Source: Coffea arabica
Lineage: Eukaryota > Streptophyta > Magnoliopsida > Gentianales > Rubiaceae
NCBI RefSeq assembly: GCF_036785885.1
Contig: NC_092322.1
Span: 38,151,994 to 38,215,993, forward strand
DNA length: 64,000 nt
Direction of reading: 5' to 3'
Part shown: positions 31,507 through 42,163 of the stretch, piece after piece
Layout: each line of letters opens with the position of its first letter
Numbering within the stretch: the first letter of the stretch is position 1
Notes under the pieces: model-generated
Told to the model about the DNA's origin: nothing
The model's input: the letters and a program-made list of their open reading frames with translations, nothing else
Databases searched by the model: none
Program-made: the position numbers and the translations under genes

Positions 31507-33350
31507 GTGGCCTTTCAGTTCAATGTCGAGTGTAAGAGAGCATTCGACAAGTTAAAGGAGTTGTTGACATCATCACTGATCATCCAACCTCTTGACCGGA
31601 ATCTCTTATTTGAGATCATGTATGATGTTAGTGATCATGCAGTGGGAGTAGTGTTAGGGCAGAGAATAGGAAAAGCAACTCACGTCATCTACTACACGTC
31701 CGGAACCTTGAGTAGAGGTCAATTGAATTACTCCACTACTGAGAAGAAAGTTTTAACAGTTATTTTTGCTTTAGAAAAATTCAGGTCATATTTATTAGGT
31801 GGTAAAGTTATTGTATTTTCTGATCATACAACATTGAGGTACCTAATAACCAAGAAAGATGCAAAATCGAGGCTGATAAGGTGGATATTGCTCTTGCAAG
31901 AATTTGATCTGGAGATAAGGGATAAAAGTGGTTCGGAGAATTTGGTAGCTGACCATTTAAGTCGCATATCAGTTGGAGAGGAGAACGTGCCATTGAAAGA
32001 TACATTCCCTGATGAACAATTATTTTCTCTAAATTCTAAATTGCCTTGGTATGTTGATTTAGTTAATTACCTAATAGTTGGCAAATTACATGCAGGTTGG
32101 TCCAAAGCAAAAGGGGACAAGTTAAAGAGCGATGCTAAATACTACATATGGGACAACCCGTATCTGTAGAAGCATTGTGCTGATCAAGTAATGCGAAGGT
32201 GCGTAAGTGAGAATGAATATCACTCAATCTTAACTTTTTTTCATTCTTTTGCCTATGGAGGTCACTTTGGACCTAAGAAAACAGCTCGTAAGGTGTTAGA
32301 AAACGGGTTCTACTGGCCTTCACTATTTAATGATGCCTACATGCTCTGTAAGTCGTGTGAAAGATGTCAAAACATAGGTAATATTTTTCGTAGAGATCTG
32401 ACGTCTCAAATTTCAATGTTTTTTGTTGAAATTTTTGACGTATGAGGGATTGACTTTATGGGCCCTTTTCCCATGTCGTTTGGTTTCTTTATATCATCTT
32501 GGCAGTTGATTATGTTTCTAAATAAGTGGAAGTTAAAGCCACCCGGACTAATGATTCAAAAGTGGTTTCATATTTTATTAAGTCCAATATTTTTGTGCAT
32601 TTTGGGATGCCAAGAACCATTGTTAGTGACAGGGGGATGCATTTCTACAATAATACCATAGCTACACTATTTCGAAGGTATGGTGTGCTCCACAAGGTCT
32701 CAACATCATACCACCTTCAAACCGATGGCCAAACCGAAGTATCGAATCGAGAAATCAAATCTATCTTAGAAAAACTGGTGTGACCCGATAGGAAGGATTG
32801 GAGTCAATAGTTGAAAGATGCACTTTAGACCTATTGAACGGCGTATAAGACTCCTATAGGGATATCACCCTATAGATTAATATTCAAGAAGCTGTGTCAC
32901 CTCCCAATGGAATTTGAGCACAAGCCCTTATGGATGATAAAGCAGTGTAATATGAATTTAGAGGAGACTGGTGCTCATTGAAAGTTGGACTTGCAAGAAT
33001 TGGAGGAGATCCGGAGAAAAACATATAAGAATGCATTAATTTACAAGGAGAGGAGTAGGGCGTTTCATAACCAACAAATCTCTAGGAAGACCTTGAAGTT
33101 GGTCAAAAGGTTCTCCTACACCAATCCAAGTTTAAGCTGTTTCCAGGTAAACTGCGCTCCAGAGGGATTGACCTTTCATTGTTACTCATGTCTTTCATTA
33201 TAGTGCAGTAGAAATCCAGAGCACTAAGATGGCCAAAAAATTTGTAATGAATGGACACCGTCTTAAACACTATTACGAGAGCTTTGCAAGTGAAGAAGTG
33301 AAGGTGATAGATTTGGACACGCCAAATTGCTCCAATTGCTAACATCTAGC
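31507..33350 (+). pseudogene. pol: Athila pol part 2: RNase H and integrase
   Basis: RNase H: 31507-32169, with [51 protein letters not shown] and LVADHLSRI. After a stop at 32167, 32191-32445 holds the integrase zinc-binding domain (HSFAYGGHFGPKKTARKVL, FYWPSLF, CKSCERCQNIG). Frame breaks follow in the catalytic core: MGPFPMSFG at 32458, then VHFGMPRTIVSDRGMHFYNN, HLQTDGQTEVSNREIKSILE at 32526-32783. A degraded C-terminal part runs to about 33350 (LEEIRRKTYKNALIYKERSR). All typical of Athila integrase, none functional. Confidence 0.87.
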
Positions 33351-33515
33351 CATGTCTAACCAAAGACGTTAAAGAAAGGCGCTTTTTGGGAGGCGGCCCA
33401 ATTTCTTTCAGTTGTTGTTCAACTTTAGTTGATAACTTCAATATGTTTTCTTAAAGTTTTTCCAAATTTTTGATTTAATTTTTTGTTTCTGATGATTAGT
33501 AGGTGTTCCCCTGAC

Positions 33516-33895
33516 ATAACGCGCCAGCATCAACAGGGCGCGTGGTAATGTGCAACTCCCAGGTGCTTCATCAGAAAGGTTTCAACCCTCATAACGTGCC
33601 TGCGTCAAGTCACCTAAAGAGCTCTTCCTTCGATGTTGGAGCGGACTGACCGACATGCCACGTCCATGTCAACAAGGCACGAGGTAACTTTTAATTCAAC
33701 GATTCTTCATTAGAAGGGTTCTTGCTTTCATGATGTGCCTGCGTCACCTGGGCGCGTGGTAATGTGCAATCCTCAAAGTCTTCATCAGAAAGGTTTTCAC
33801 CCTTATGACGCGTCGGTGTCAACCGGGTATGTGGTAACTTTGAACTTAACAGACATTTATTAGAAGGATTCTTGCCTTTTTGACGTGCCATATCA
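33516..33895 (+). repeat. degenerate GC-richer tandem repeat after Athila pol
   Basis: Four to five units, each containing ACGTGCCTGCGTCA, GGGCGCGTGGTAA and CATCAGAAAGGTTTCACCCT in some variant form, with lengths of about 75-130 bp. It lies between the end of integrase and the pyrimidine-rich leader of ORF3. No coding potential is claimed. Confidence 0.6.
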
Positions 33896-34757
33896 TGTTC
33901 GAGGGAAAGGCATGTATAAAAAATAAATAAATAAAATAAAATAAATTTCATTTAAATTCAAATCTTTAGATTCATCTCTATATAAAAAAAATTGCAACCT
34001 ATTTTGGTTCTCTTTCTTCGTTCTTTCTTTTTCCTTTCTTTCTCTTTCTTTCTTTCTTCCTCCCCTGTCTTCCCTTTTCCCTTTTCACCCGAAACCCACA
34101 ACTGCCGCCACCACCGTCTTTATTGCCTTGACGTCCGTCGCTGTCTTCCTTGTCACAACTACTGCCACTGCTGTTCTCCATTGCCTTGCCCACCATAGCA
34201 TGGACAACTACCGCAACAACTGCCGCGCTGTCCGCCGCTCCCCTCGTGTACCTTTCTCGTCGCGTGCCTCCACTGTTGTTGCTCCGTTACTGTTGTGCCG
34301 CCACGTCTCTCTCTCTCTCTCTTGCGGCATCCGATGCACGCCACCACAGCTTCGACACACATCGCGCCCGACCCATGGCCGTCTGCCGCCTAGCTCCGTC
34401 GCACGCCGCTGCACGCTGCTGCCTCAACCACCAACGTGCGCCACTGCCAATCCCTCAACCGCCACACTTCATTATCTTAGAGGTAGAGGTAATCCACTTC
34501 TTTCCCTCCTCAACTAACTCTCTGGAGTATCAAATTTTGAAGTATTATTTCTGGAAGTAATTATTTGACTCAATTGGAAAATACTCTGTTGAATTATACC
34601 GAATCTGGGAGTCATTTAATTCTTTATTTAAACTGCTGCGTTGTTCGAAAATTTTCTGATATTGTGGTTCGATAAATCTGCATTTGACTATTGAATTGGG
34701 AGACACCAGTGGCCCTTGATTTGGTTGTTGAAACCGGTTGAATTAAATTGCATTGTT
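33896..34757 (+). other. Athila spacer before the nested LTR: pyrimidine-rich and CCG-rich leader
   Basis: A T/C-rich tract (34000-34090) is followed by a GC-rich stretch built from GCCGCCACC-type triplets (34095-34450). The several overlapping ORFs on both strands are composition-driven and unlike any family I know. A comparable stretch precedes the extra ORF in Athila elements. Confidence 0.5.
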
Positions 34758-35769
34758 GGGAGTGTCGCGCCCTATTTTTTGGGAAAAAACTGAAATTACG
34801 ATTACGGGTTTATAAAAATGAAGTTTTTGATTGATTTTCATTGAAAACAAGTTTTTGATTTTTAGAAAATAAATAAAGAAAATGGGCCTAAATGGGACTA
34901 AAAATACGACGATTTTGACCCAAAAATAATAGTTTAAAAAGGTTTTTAATAAAAAATAGGAGCCGCCACTTGGTATTGAGTTAAGGTGTACCAAGTCACC
35001 TAAAATGAATTTTCAAAGAAAAAGTAGAGAAAACCCTTTTTAAATGACTTCAAGTCTACAAAAATCAAGAGAAAAGGGGTCGGGAGTCACATTTGAAAAA
35101 AGGGAATGCAATGATAAAATCCAAGGCACCCTTTCAACCTAACCAAAGCCAGTTACGTAATTTAATCAAAAACTTTTCTTATTTTAACCTAAGAATTTAT
35201 CACATTTGGATATCACTATATGGATGCAAAATCTAAATCTAGGAGGATATCGGGGGGTCGGAATATCTCTTCAAAACTTGATTGGTGCAAATCACATTAA
35301 TTGTAATGCCCAAGAGTGACTCTTCGAAGAGGTCACGAACATGCAAAATATGAGACTCGAAAGAAAGAAAAGAAAAGAAAATAATAATATACATGACCTA
35401 AAGGAATGCATCATAACGGGTGTGGGGGCTAAAATTCGTGACTCAATTTTTCCTTTTATAGAGGGAATACGAGCGTGCTAAAACTAGAAAAGTCACACTC
35501 GTTCATATCCCATATTCGAGAGATATTTCCTATCTAATCAAGCAAAAATGTACTAACCTAATTCTAATTCTTAAATGGAATGCAAGTCCTAAAATGCCAT
35601 GTTCCACATATAGAGGTAAGGAATATACATATAGGGAAAATATGGATAAGGGATGTACATAAGGGGGAAATATCATGCAAAAATGGTAAGGACCCTAAAA
35701 GATAGAAAATATGTATGCAAATGTAATGATTATCATACAAACATGATTTAGCACGTGAATGGTCCCTAA

Positions 35770-35918
35770 GGGTCTAGTATTGGACTAACCCATGTCTATA
35801 AGTTCTCATTAGCGTTGGACTAGTGAGAAATTAGAAAGGAGGGCCACAACTAATATTGGACTAGTATGGAATCGGGAAAAGAGGCCACAACTAGCGTTGG
35901 ACTAGTGTGGTGGCGTCA
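35770..35918. repeat. short repeat array inside the nested LTR
   Basis: Four occurrences of (TAGY)(A/G)TTGGACTA(G/A), spaced about 40-60 bp, with GGCCACAACTA before the last two. Confidence 0.55.
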
Positions 35919-38156
35919 TGCATTTATTACAATCAAATAAATCATATAAAACATAATAAAGCAAATAAACATATAAATTACATATAGCACATAGCACATA
36001 AGCATGATATCTAGATAAGACCCTAAGAAAGCGAGTAACACATAAACACACAAGTATGTAAAGCACACAAAGCAAATAAAGCAAATAAAGACCTAACTAT
36101 TACATTCGAAGAGCCCTAACTACAATCTAAAAGGGGGAAGAATTAAATAAAAAGAAATAATAACCTAACTATTAGAATTTTGGCATTTAATGCCTCTTAA
36201 ATAACCGAAATTAAAAAATGAATATACAAGATTAAAACCAATAAAGTGAATAAATAAATAAAATAAAATAAAGAAACACATTCAAAAGTATGCAATTAGA
36301 CACATAAAATTACATAGGAACACATTGGGTCAAATAAAATCAAAATAAAGAAGTAGAGCGTACCTCCTTTGAATTGGTTGTCTAATGAAATGTAATTTTC
36401 TTATTTAACCTCCAAAACAATAAAACGATCAAGGCGTCACTTTAATTAACAAATAATCACAAGAAATGGAAATAAATACGAAATTGAATTAATCAAATCA
36501 TTTAAATAAAAATAAACAACCCGTATTCAATAAATTAAAACAAATAAGGACCCAATTGAAATAATTAAAGAAGTTTGAGGGATCAAATTATTATTATTAC
36601 AAATATTAGGGGTCTAAATGAAAATAATAGAATTAAGGTTTAAGATAAAGTCTATCAAAACTAAATGCTAAAATCTATAAAAATGAATGAAAACCCATTT
36701 GCTATAGTTAAACAATAAAATTACCCCAAAATTCTACTAAAATTCAAATCAAGATTATAAATCTATCAAAAAAATTGTTAAGCCTTCAAATTCATCCTAA
36801 AATTCACTAAAAATCTATTCAAAAACCCATTAAGTCATATCAAAGAAAAATAACATTTAAAAAGGACCAGATTGGTTGAATTTTTAATTTTATGGGCCAT
36901 AGTAGAATAAGGAGAAAACTGAGGGGTCAGGCTGCAATTTTGGAAAGCTTTTCATGCATGCTTCGCAGAAGCTATTCTTCTTCTTCGCTGTTTCTGGGTT
37001 CATCCGAAACAAGCTTGGAATCTTATGCAGCAATTTTAACAACAAATCCAATCTCAAGTCCTTGTCAAATTCCCAAATCCATCATCAAGATATGATGCTA
37101 AACTCATAAAAGGAAAAATCTGAGCTGAGGAACTTGCAAGAACCCAGGTTCGTTCATTGGTTTCAAGTTCTGGGTTTTCATGTCAAAATCAAACAAGCAC
37201 CAAACTCTCAAGCCAAACCAACAATCAAACCCAAATCTTGTACTTTGCCCTCCTAAGAATTCTCAGACCCAAATTACACACACAAACAGGAACCAAAAAT
37301 GCAACCTTTAGTTCATCAGATTACATATGTGAGAAACACTATCTGTTCATGGCCTCTCGATTGAATTCTTAGTTCAGATTCACATTAAATGAACAAAGGG
37401 CCGGCACCAAGCCTATCAATAGCACAACAACATCCCCAAACATACCCACAGTCATCGTCATCAGGCATGAGCAACAACTAAAAACTTAGAAAAGGAAGAA
37501 AATCATGCATCAGTGACTCAAATCTCTATGAAAATTGTATTAAACCAACATTGAGAGGAATCCATGATTACTTGAGAGCACTAAAGCCGCTAGATGATCG
37601 TGAAATGCCCCAAGAAACGAGCGGTTCTAGAAGACGCAACCCACGAACTGTTTTTGCAAAAAATTTTCAGCCTTGATGAAGGCGCTACTTTGGGCCGAGA
37701 TTTCACTTTCTTAGAGCCGTTTCCTCCCAGGGCTTTGTGAACAAAATTTCTCCTAATACCTCTCAAGAAGGTGCAGAACCCACGAAATCACTCAAAAACT
37801 AGAAATCAGAATCAGAAGTCAATCTGGAAGAGGGCTGGTCTACCAGCCTAGTACCAGATTTTCTGCAACTTTTTCCTTCTTCCTTTTTCTCCAGCCAGCC
37901 CGAAGCTCCTTCCTTCCTCTTGTTTTCATTTTTTTTCAGATTTCCCCCAAGCTCTCTTTTTTCTCTCTTGGTAGCAGCCCCCCTTTCTTTTTCTTCCCTG
38001 GTTTTTCTCCTGCCCAGCCCGTAGCCTCTCCAAGCTTTTTCTCTCCCTCCAGCTCTCTTTCTTTCTTTGTTGTTGCTTCCTTATCCCAGAAACCCTCCTT
38101 GTTCAGCTGTTCCCCCCTCTTTCTTTCTTTTTTTTTGGATTTCTCCCCATGAAACC

Positions 38157-38654
38157 TGTAGTGGGGCAAATATACACCTGACACGTGTCAGGTTGGCATG
38201 CCGCGCACACCAGGTCGGCAATATGGATCCCGCAGCTCGGTTCACCCCAACTCGGTACAAAGGGGCCTGCTCGGGATAGACAGTCGTCTCACTTTACGAT
38301 GGGCCTACTGGGCCGCCGCATCCGAACTTTTAGGGGCCGCTATGCAAGAAGACTCCGAACCCTAAGGGGACTTTGACTCCCATAAGGAAACTACAACTCA
38401 TTTAGTCCTATATATACGACGCTACAAGACTACACAAAGTACGCATACACACGCCAATTACAAGTACTTTATACTACTACCCTACCCACAAGCTCAACTG
38501 ACTTGACCGTCGGAGCTATTCCGGGGACTCTAGTCCCGTCATTGCTCTTTCTTTACAGGATAACCAGTTCGGTACTCCACTCTCGGTTCGGCTGCACTCA
38601 TCCAGCTCAGTTCGCAGCAGCTCAGCTCGGACCGCGTTCTTGGCCGTTGCATCA
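38157..38654. mobile_element. 498-bp solo LTR or TRIM-like insertion
   Basis: TGTAGTGGGGCAAATATACA at the left and ...CCGTTGCATCA at the right, with a perfect AAACC duplication on both sides (38152-38156 and 38655-38659). It is more GC-rich than its surroundings. A TATA box (CCTATATATACG, about 38409-38420) lies in the middle, followed by ACTTGACCGTCGGAGCTATT, a phrase typical of the R/U5 part of gypsy LTRs. Non-coding. It sits inside the 4.7-kb LTR, so it is the third layer of nesting. Confidence 0.82.
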
Positions 38655-39665
38655 AAACCCTTTTTCTTTTCCTCTCTTAAAACCTCTGTTGCCGAAACCC
38701 TTTCTGGTTTTCTTTGCTCCTCCCCGGTGCAGCCTTCCCTTCCTTGTTTCCTCTCTACTGCCCGAAAGCTCTCTAGCTTTCCTTCTTGCCTTTGCCCGTA
38801 ACTTTTCTTTTCCCTCAATCTCCTATCTCTTCTTGGTTTCTCTTTTTGGTTTCCTACCCTTTCTCCTCCAGCCCGTCACCCTCCGCTCTCTCTCTCGCTT
38901 GACTTTTTCTTTCTTTCCTCCAATCCTTTATTTTTCTTTTCTTGTTTCTCCTTCTTGCTCTTGCCTTGTTGCCCATGGCCTATCCCTTTGCCAGATTTCC
39001 CTCTTTTTTCCAGAATTTTCCTAAGTCTCCAAGTGTCTTGCCACCTACCCCGCTTTGCATGTGTTGTCAACCAAGAATGAGGACATTTGTCCTATTTACA
39101 TGCACTCTACTTGTCTAATATCCACCTAATACACTTGTCTAATGATCCTCTAATACACTTATCTTTTTATTTTCATTTATTTATTATATATTTTCCAAAA
39201 ACAATTTAGGTAAACAAAATAAATGTTAATTCCTAATTGCAAATGCATTGCACAATTTTCATTTGTCTTAAAAAAAATTAAGTCTAAAAAGATTAAAGAC
39301 AAATTTTGAATTTTTTGTGAGAATTTTTTTCTTTTTTTTTAGAAATTTAATACAAACATACCTTAAAAATAAAAATAATAAACCTAATTTATAAAAATAA
39401 AGAAAAATGAACATTAACTATCAATCAAAAAATAAAATAAAATAAAACAAGAATAAAGCTAATATTGAATAAAATAAATGAAATTTTAGTGTCTACAGGG
39501 AATAATCTTCCTATTGACTGTGTGTTGCGATTTTGCTTGGATAAATTGTGCAATAATCTGTGCTTATTGAGTTGATTGCTGCATTGGACATAGTTACAAC
39601 CTCTAGATTACTTGCTTCATATATTTGGTGAAAATTCTTGGTGAAAATTCTGTTTCTCTTGGTGA

Positions 39666-41040
39666 TTGTGCATGGTAGACACTATGGTTAAACAAATATC
39701 CACTTCTAAATCTCGAACCCCTAGACCTCATCCCTCTACACCCCAACCTACCATTCCTGTGAATGAACCTACCAACCAACCTTTCTCTTCAGGTGTACGA
39801 AAATGCCTCGGTAGGGGTAAAGGAGTCCACGTGGCTATGCCCACACACTTTGAAGGTCATTTAAACTTCAGTAAGGCTACCGATAAGCAGCGATATACTA
39901 TGTGTTGTTAGCGGCGAATTATCCCCTGCAAAAGTAATGAGAAGCTTACCATGGATGTACTGCGTATAAGGGAAGAGGTTGAACGGATGTTTACCGCCAT
40001 TGGTTGGCGATCTTATCTTGATATTTTTTGCCCCACCTTTGTAGAACTGGTTAAAGAGTTTTACTCTACTTTTGAGTTTGACCTGCCTACAGGGTATACT
40101 GTAGACACCCCAAATGTGATTCACTTTCGACTAATGGGTCAAGAGTTCCATTTCTCCATTACTCAGTTCAATTTGGCATTTGAATTCATTACTCGGGAAT
40201 ATGCTGAGACTAGGGAGTACACTGAGAGTGGTTGTGACTACAAAGAATCATTTTATTCTCACTACCCCGATATTTGGAAGGAAATGTCTGTTGAAAGCGA
40301 CCGTTATAACCCTTCTAGATCCAGGAGTTCTTATCTTAAGGAACCCAGTTCCCGATATATTCAGCGCTTCTTAGCTTACAGTTACTCGGGTCGCAAGGAT
40401 AGTTCCGGTATACTTTCGCGCCCTGAGTTCTTCTTTATCTGGTGTATGAAGAACAATATTAAGGTAAATTTGGGGTGTTGGTTGGCATCTCAATTTAAGG
40501 CAGTTTTGGCCAAGAAAAACAAACCCTTGATACTTGGGTCGTATATCACATGCCTGGCAATCTAGTTAGGGGTTCTTAATCTCCAAAACCACAATCTCCA
40601 TTTGGCCTTTGACATGAAATTTCTGGATGACGATTGTCTATTAAAAATGGGAGTTATAAAGCGGGTTCATGATACCCTCTGATTTACACTCCTGGGACTC
40701 ATTCGAACACCAGGTCATCGCCTCTCTACACGACCAGGGTCCTCTTCAGCTCCTGGATCTACTAATGACACTGTCGGACCTTTCTCTTCTGTACCTCCTC
40801 CACTGCTGGCCTCCGATTCTGAGTGGCAATACCTGCGAGAATAGGTTCATCATATGGACGAGCGGGTAATGAATATTGCTGATCAGGTGGCCCAGATGTC
40901 TCAGAATTTGGCCGCCTACTTCCACCATGTTGGCTTCACTCTGCCGTTCCCACCTATTCCACAGTCGGTTGGGACCCTCCACTACGTATTCGGGGAAGTT
41001 TCATTGTCCTATTTGCTTTATTTGCTTTATGACCTCCATT
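39666..41040 (+). pseudogene. Athila ORF3 (env-like / putative plant transposon protein), broken
   Basis: A basic, Pro/Thr-rich start (39666-39911: KQISTSKSRTPRPHPSTPQP) ends in TAG. The next block, 39951-40565 (204 codons), holds the core domain: REEVERMFTAIGWRSYLDIF, FVELVKEFYSTFEFDLPTGY and FHFSITQFNLAFEF. A third stretch (40854-40980, MDERVMNIADQVAQMSQNLA) looks like the C-terminal coiled-coil part. The stops between them kill the gene. It lies after pol and before the polypurine tract, where Athila elements carry an extra ORF of unproven, possibly env-like, role. The core resembles in kind the copia ORF at 5376-6128. Confidence 0.72.
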
Positions 41041-42035
41041 GAGGACAATGTTGGATTTAGGTGTGGGGGAGCTGTGGTACATCTAGTATTTTTAGTTTTT
41101 AGATGTTTTTCCTTTATTTCTTGTTATTTGTTCTGTTTTTCATTTATTTTCTTTTCATATTTATTAGTAATTAGCATTTCTGTGACTGCCAAGGATTGAT
41201 GATGGTTGGCTGACTCTAATTCTCCTATTATCAAATTTTAGTAATAAAAGTGTATCAAGTTAATTTGGTTAAATCCAAAATATCTCTTTGGTGAATATCG
41301 ATGCTTTTGTGATGCTTACAATTTTTGGTTAACTTTTCTCAACATAGAGAATAACTGCTTGACATTTTACTTGCAAATTGGTCTAATTATTAACCTTAGT
41401 TCTCCATGTATGAGGAAATGAGGCTAGCTGCTATTATTTTATGTGATATCTTGAGTTATTTTGCTGCCTAGTTATAAATAAATTTGGCTGTACTCTCCTA
41501 GTTATTACTGCTAAGTAACTAGGGGTCTACACCAAAAATGTCAATCCTTGCGTCAAAAAATAGTAATTTCTATGAGTACATGGTCTTATAGCGACTACAG
41601 CTGAGTAATCGGGCTCTTTCATCTGACAATGTTTGAGTTCGCGTCAAAAGGTTCTAATGGCTAGAGACTAAATCTATTATTATTACTATCTAGTCAAAAA
41701 TATAAAAAATGTGAAAGTTGTGTAAATGTGTGATTAAAGTTAGCCTGTTGATCTATGCGTCTAATGTTGAGATTTTGGTTAATAGTTGGACCATTTACTG
41801 ATAAATGTTGATCGACCATTCCTTTTTCTTAGAATAGTTAGCCATAAATTGGAGGAGCTTGCATTTTAGAAGCTAACCGAGGTGATGTTTCTTGGATCTT
41901 GACCATTGATGCTTAATATGTGTTTTCTCGGTATCTTGGCAATAAGGTAGATGGAGTGATAGCCATTATCAGGAATTGATGTTGGTTTGCTATTCTCATG
42001 TTTGAGGACAAGCATGGTCTAGGTGTGCAGGGAAT
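41041..42035 (+). other. Athila 3' untranslated region with two polypurine-like sites
   Basis: GAGGACAATGTTGGATTTAG followed by GTGTGGGGGAGC (41042-41073) resembles the true site GAGGACAAGCATGGTCTAGG, GTGTGCAGGGAAT (42004-42034) next to the LTR. About 950 non-coding bases separate them, with GCGTCAAAA phrases also seen at 11800-11940 on the other strand. Confidence 0.65.
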
Positions 42036-42163
42036 TGATAAGTCGCAATTTTTTCATTTATTTTATAATTAATTTCCTCCTATTACCTTACCAAATGTGC
42101 ATTAATTAGTAGATTCTATTCATTTTTGACATTTGTGCTTATTGTAAGGAGTTGGAACAAAAT
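42036..42163 (+). repeat. truncated 3' LTR of Athila element A
   Basis: TGATAAGTCGCAATTTTTTC aligns with the first 128 bases of the 5' LTR (26457-26584) with about 15 differences. Homology stops after GTTGGAACAAAAT. The remaining roughly 1.27 kb of LTR is absent. Confidence 0.82.

Larger units (their letters stand above)
34763..39498 (-). mobile_element. 4.7-kb solo LTR, Tat/Ogre-like, nested in the Athila element
   Basis: Left end TGTCGCGCCC and right end GTGTCTACA, so on the minus strand TGTAGACAC...GGGCGCGACA, a terminus pair familiar from Tat/Ogre LTRs. The flanks GGGAG (34758-34762) and GGGAA (39499-39503) match at four of five bases, as expected for an aged duplication. There is no internal copy of either end and no gag-pol, so it is a solo LTR; without the insertion at 38157-38654 its length is about 4.2 kb. 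The interior has a short repeat with TTGGACTAGTGTGG (35770-35915), and a second LTR is nested in it. The Lys-rich and Pro/Ser-rich ORFs inside are not supported as genes. Confidence 0.72.
26457..42163 (+). mobile_element. Athila-type Ty3/gypsy element with nested insertions
   Basis: The order is 5' LTR (26457-27861), tRNA-Asp PBS, gag, protease, reverse transcriptase, RNase H, integrase (to about 33350), a repeat-bearing spacer, ORF3/env-like (39666-41040), a polypurine tract and a truncated 3' LTR (42036-42163). Reverse transcriptase before integrase is the gypsy order. The tRNA-Asp primer site, the GGGAGGCGGCCCAA phrase after integrase (33389-33402) and the extra ORF point to Athila. A 4.7-kb LTR is nested at 34763-39498. 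All coding parts are broken. The two LTR ends compared over 128 bp differ at about 15 positions, so the insertion is old or the 3' part belongs to another family member. Confidence 0.82.

Noticed and set aside
34128-34560. Overlapping Arg/Pro/Ser/Cys-rich ORFs on both strands
   Set aside because: They follow from GCC/CAC triplet composition of a non-coding retroelement leader; no domain and no conservation signal.
36892-37372. ORFs of 67-71 codons with Ser-rich composition
   Set aside because: Inside the 4.7-kb solo LTR; short, no domain.
38503-39024. 173-codon plus-strand ORF and Lys/Glu-rich minus ORFs (37936-38184, 38516-38818, 38876-39070)
   Set aside because: They straddle a solo LTR boundary and a polypyrimidine tract, so composition explains them.
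40876-41199. 107-codon ORF with hydrophobic C-terminal half
   Set aside because: Out of frame with the ORF3 C-terminal part (40854-40980) and driven by T-rich sequence; not a convincing env transmembrane segment.
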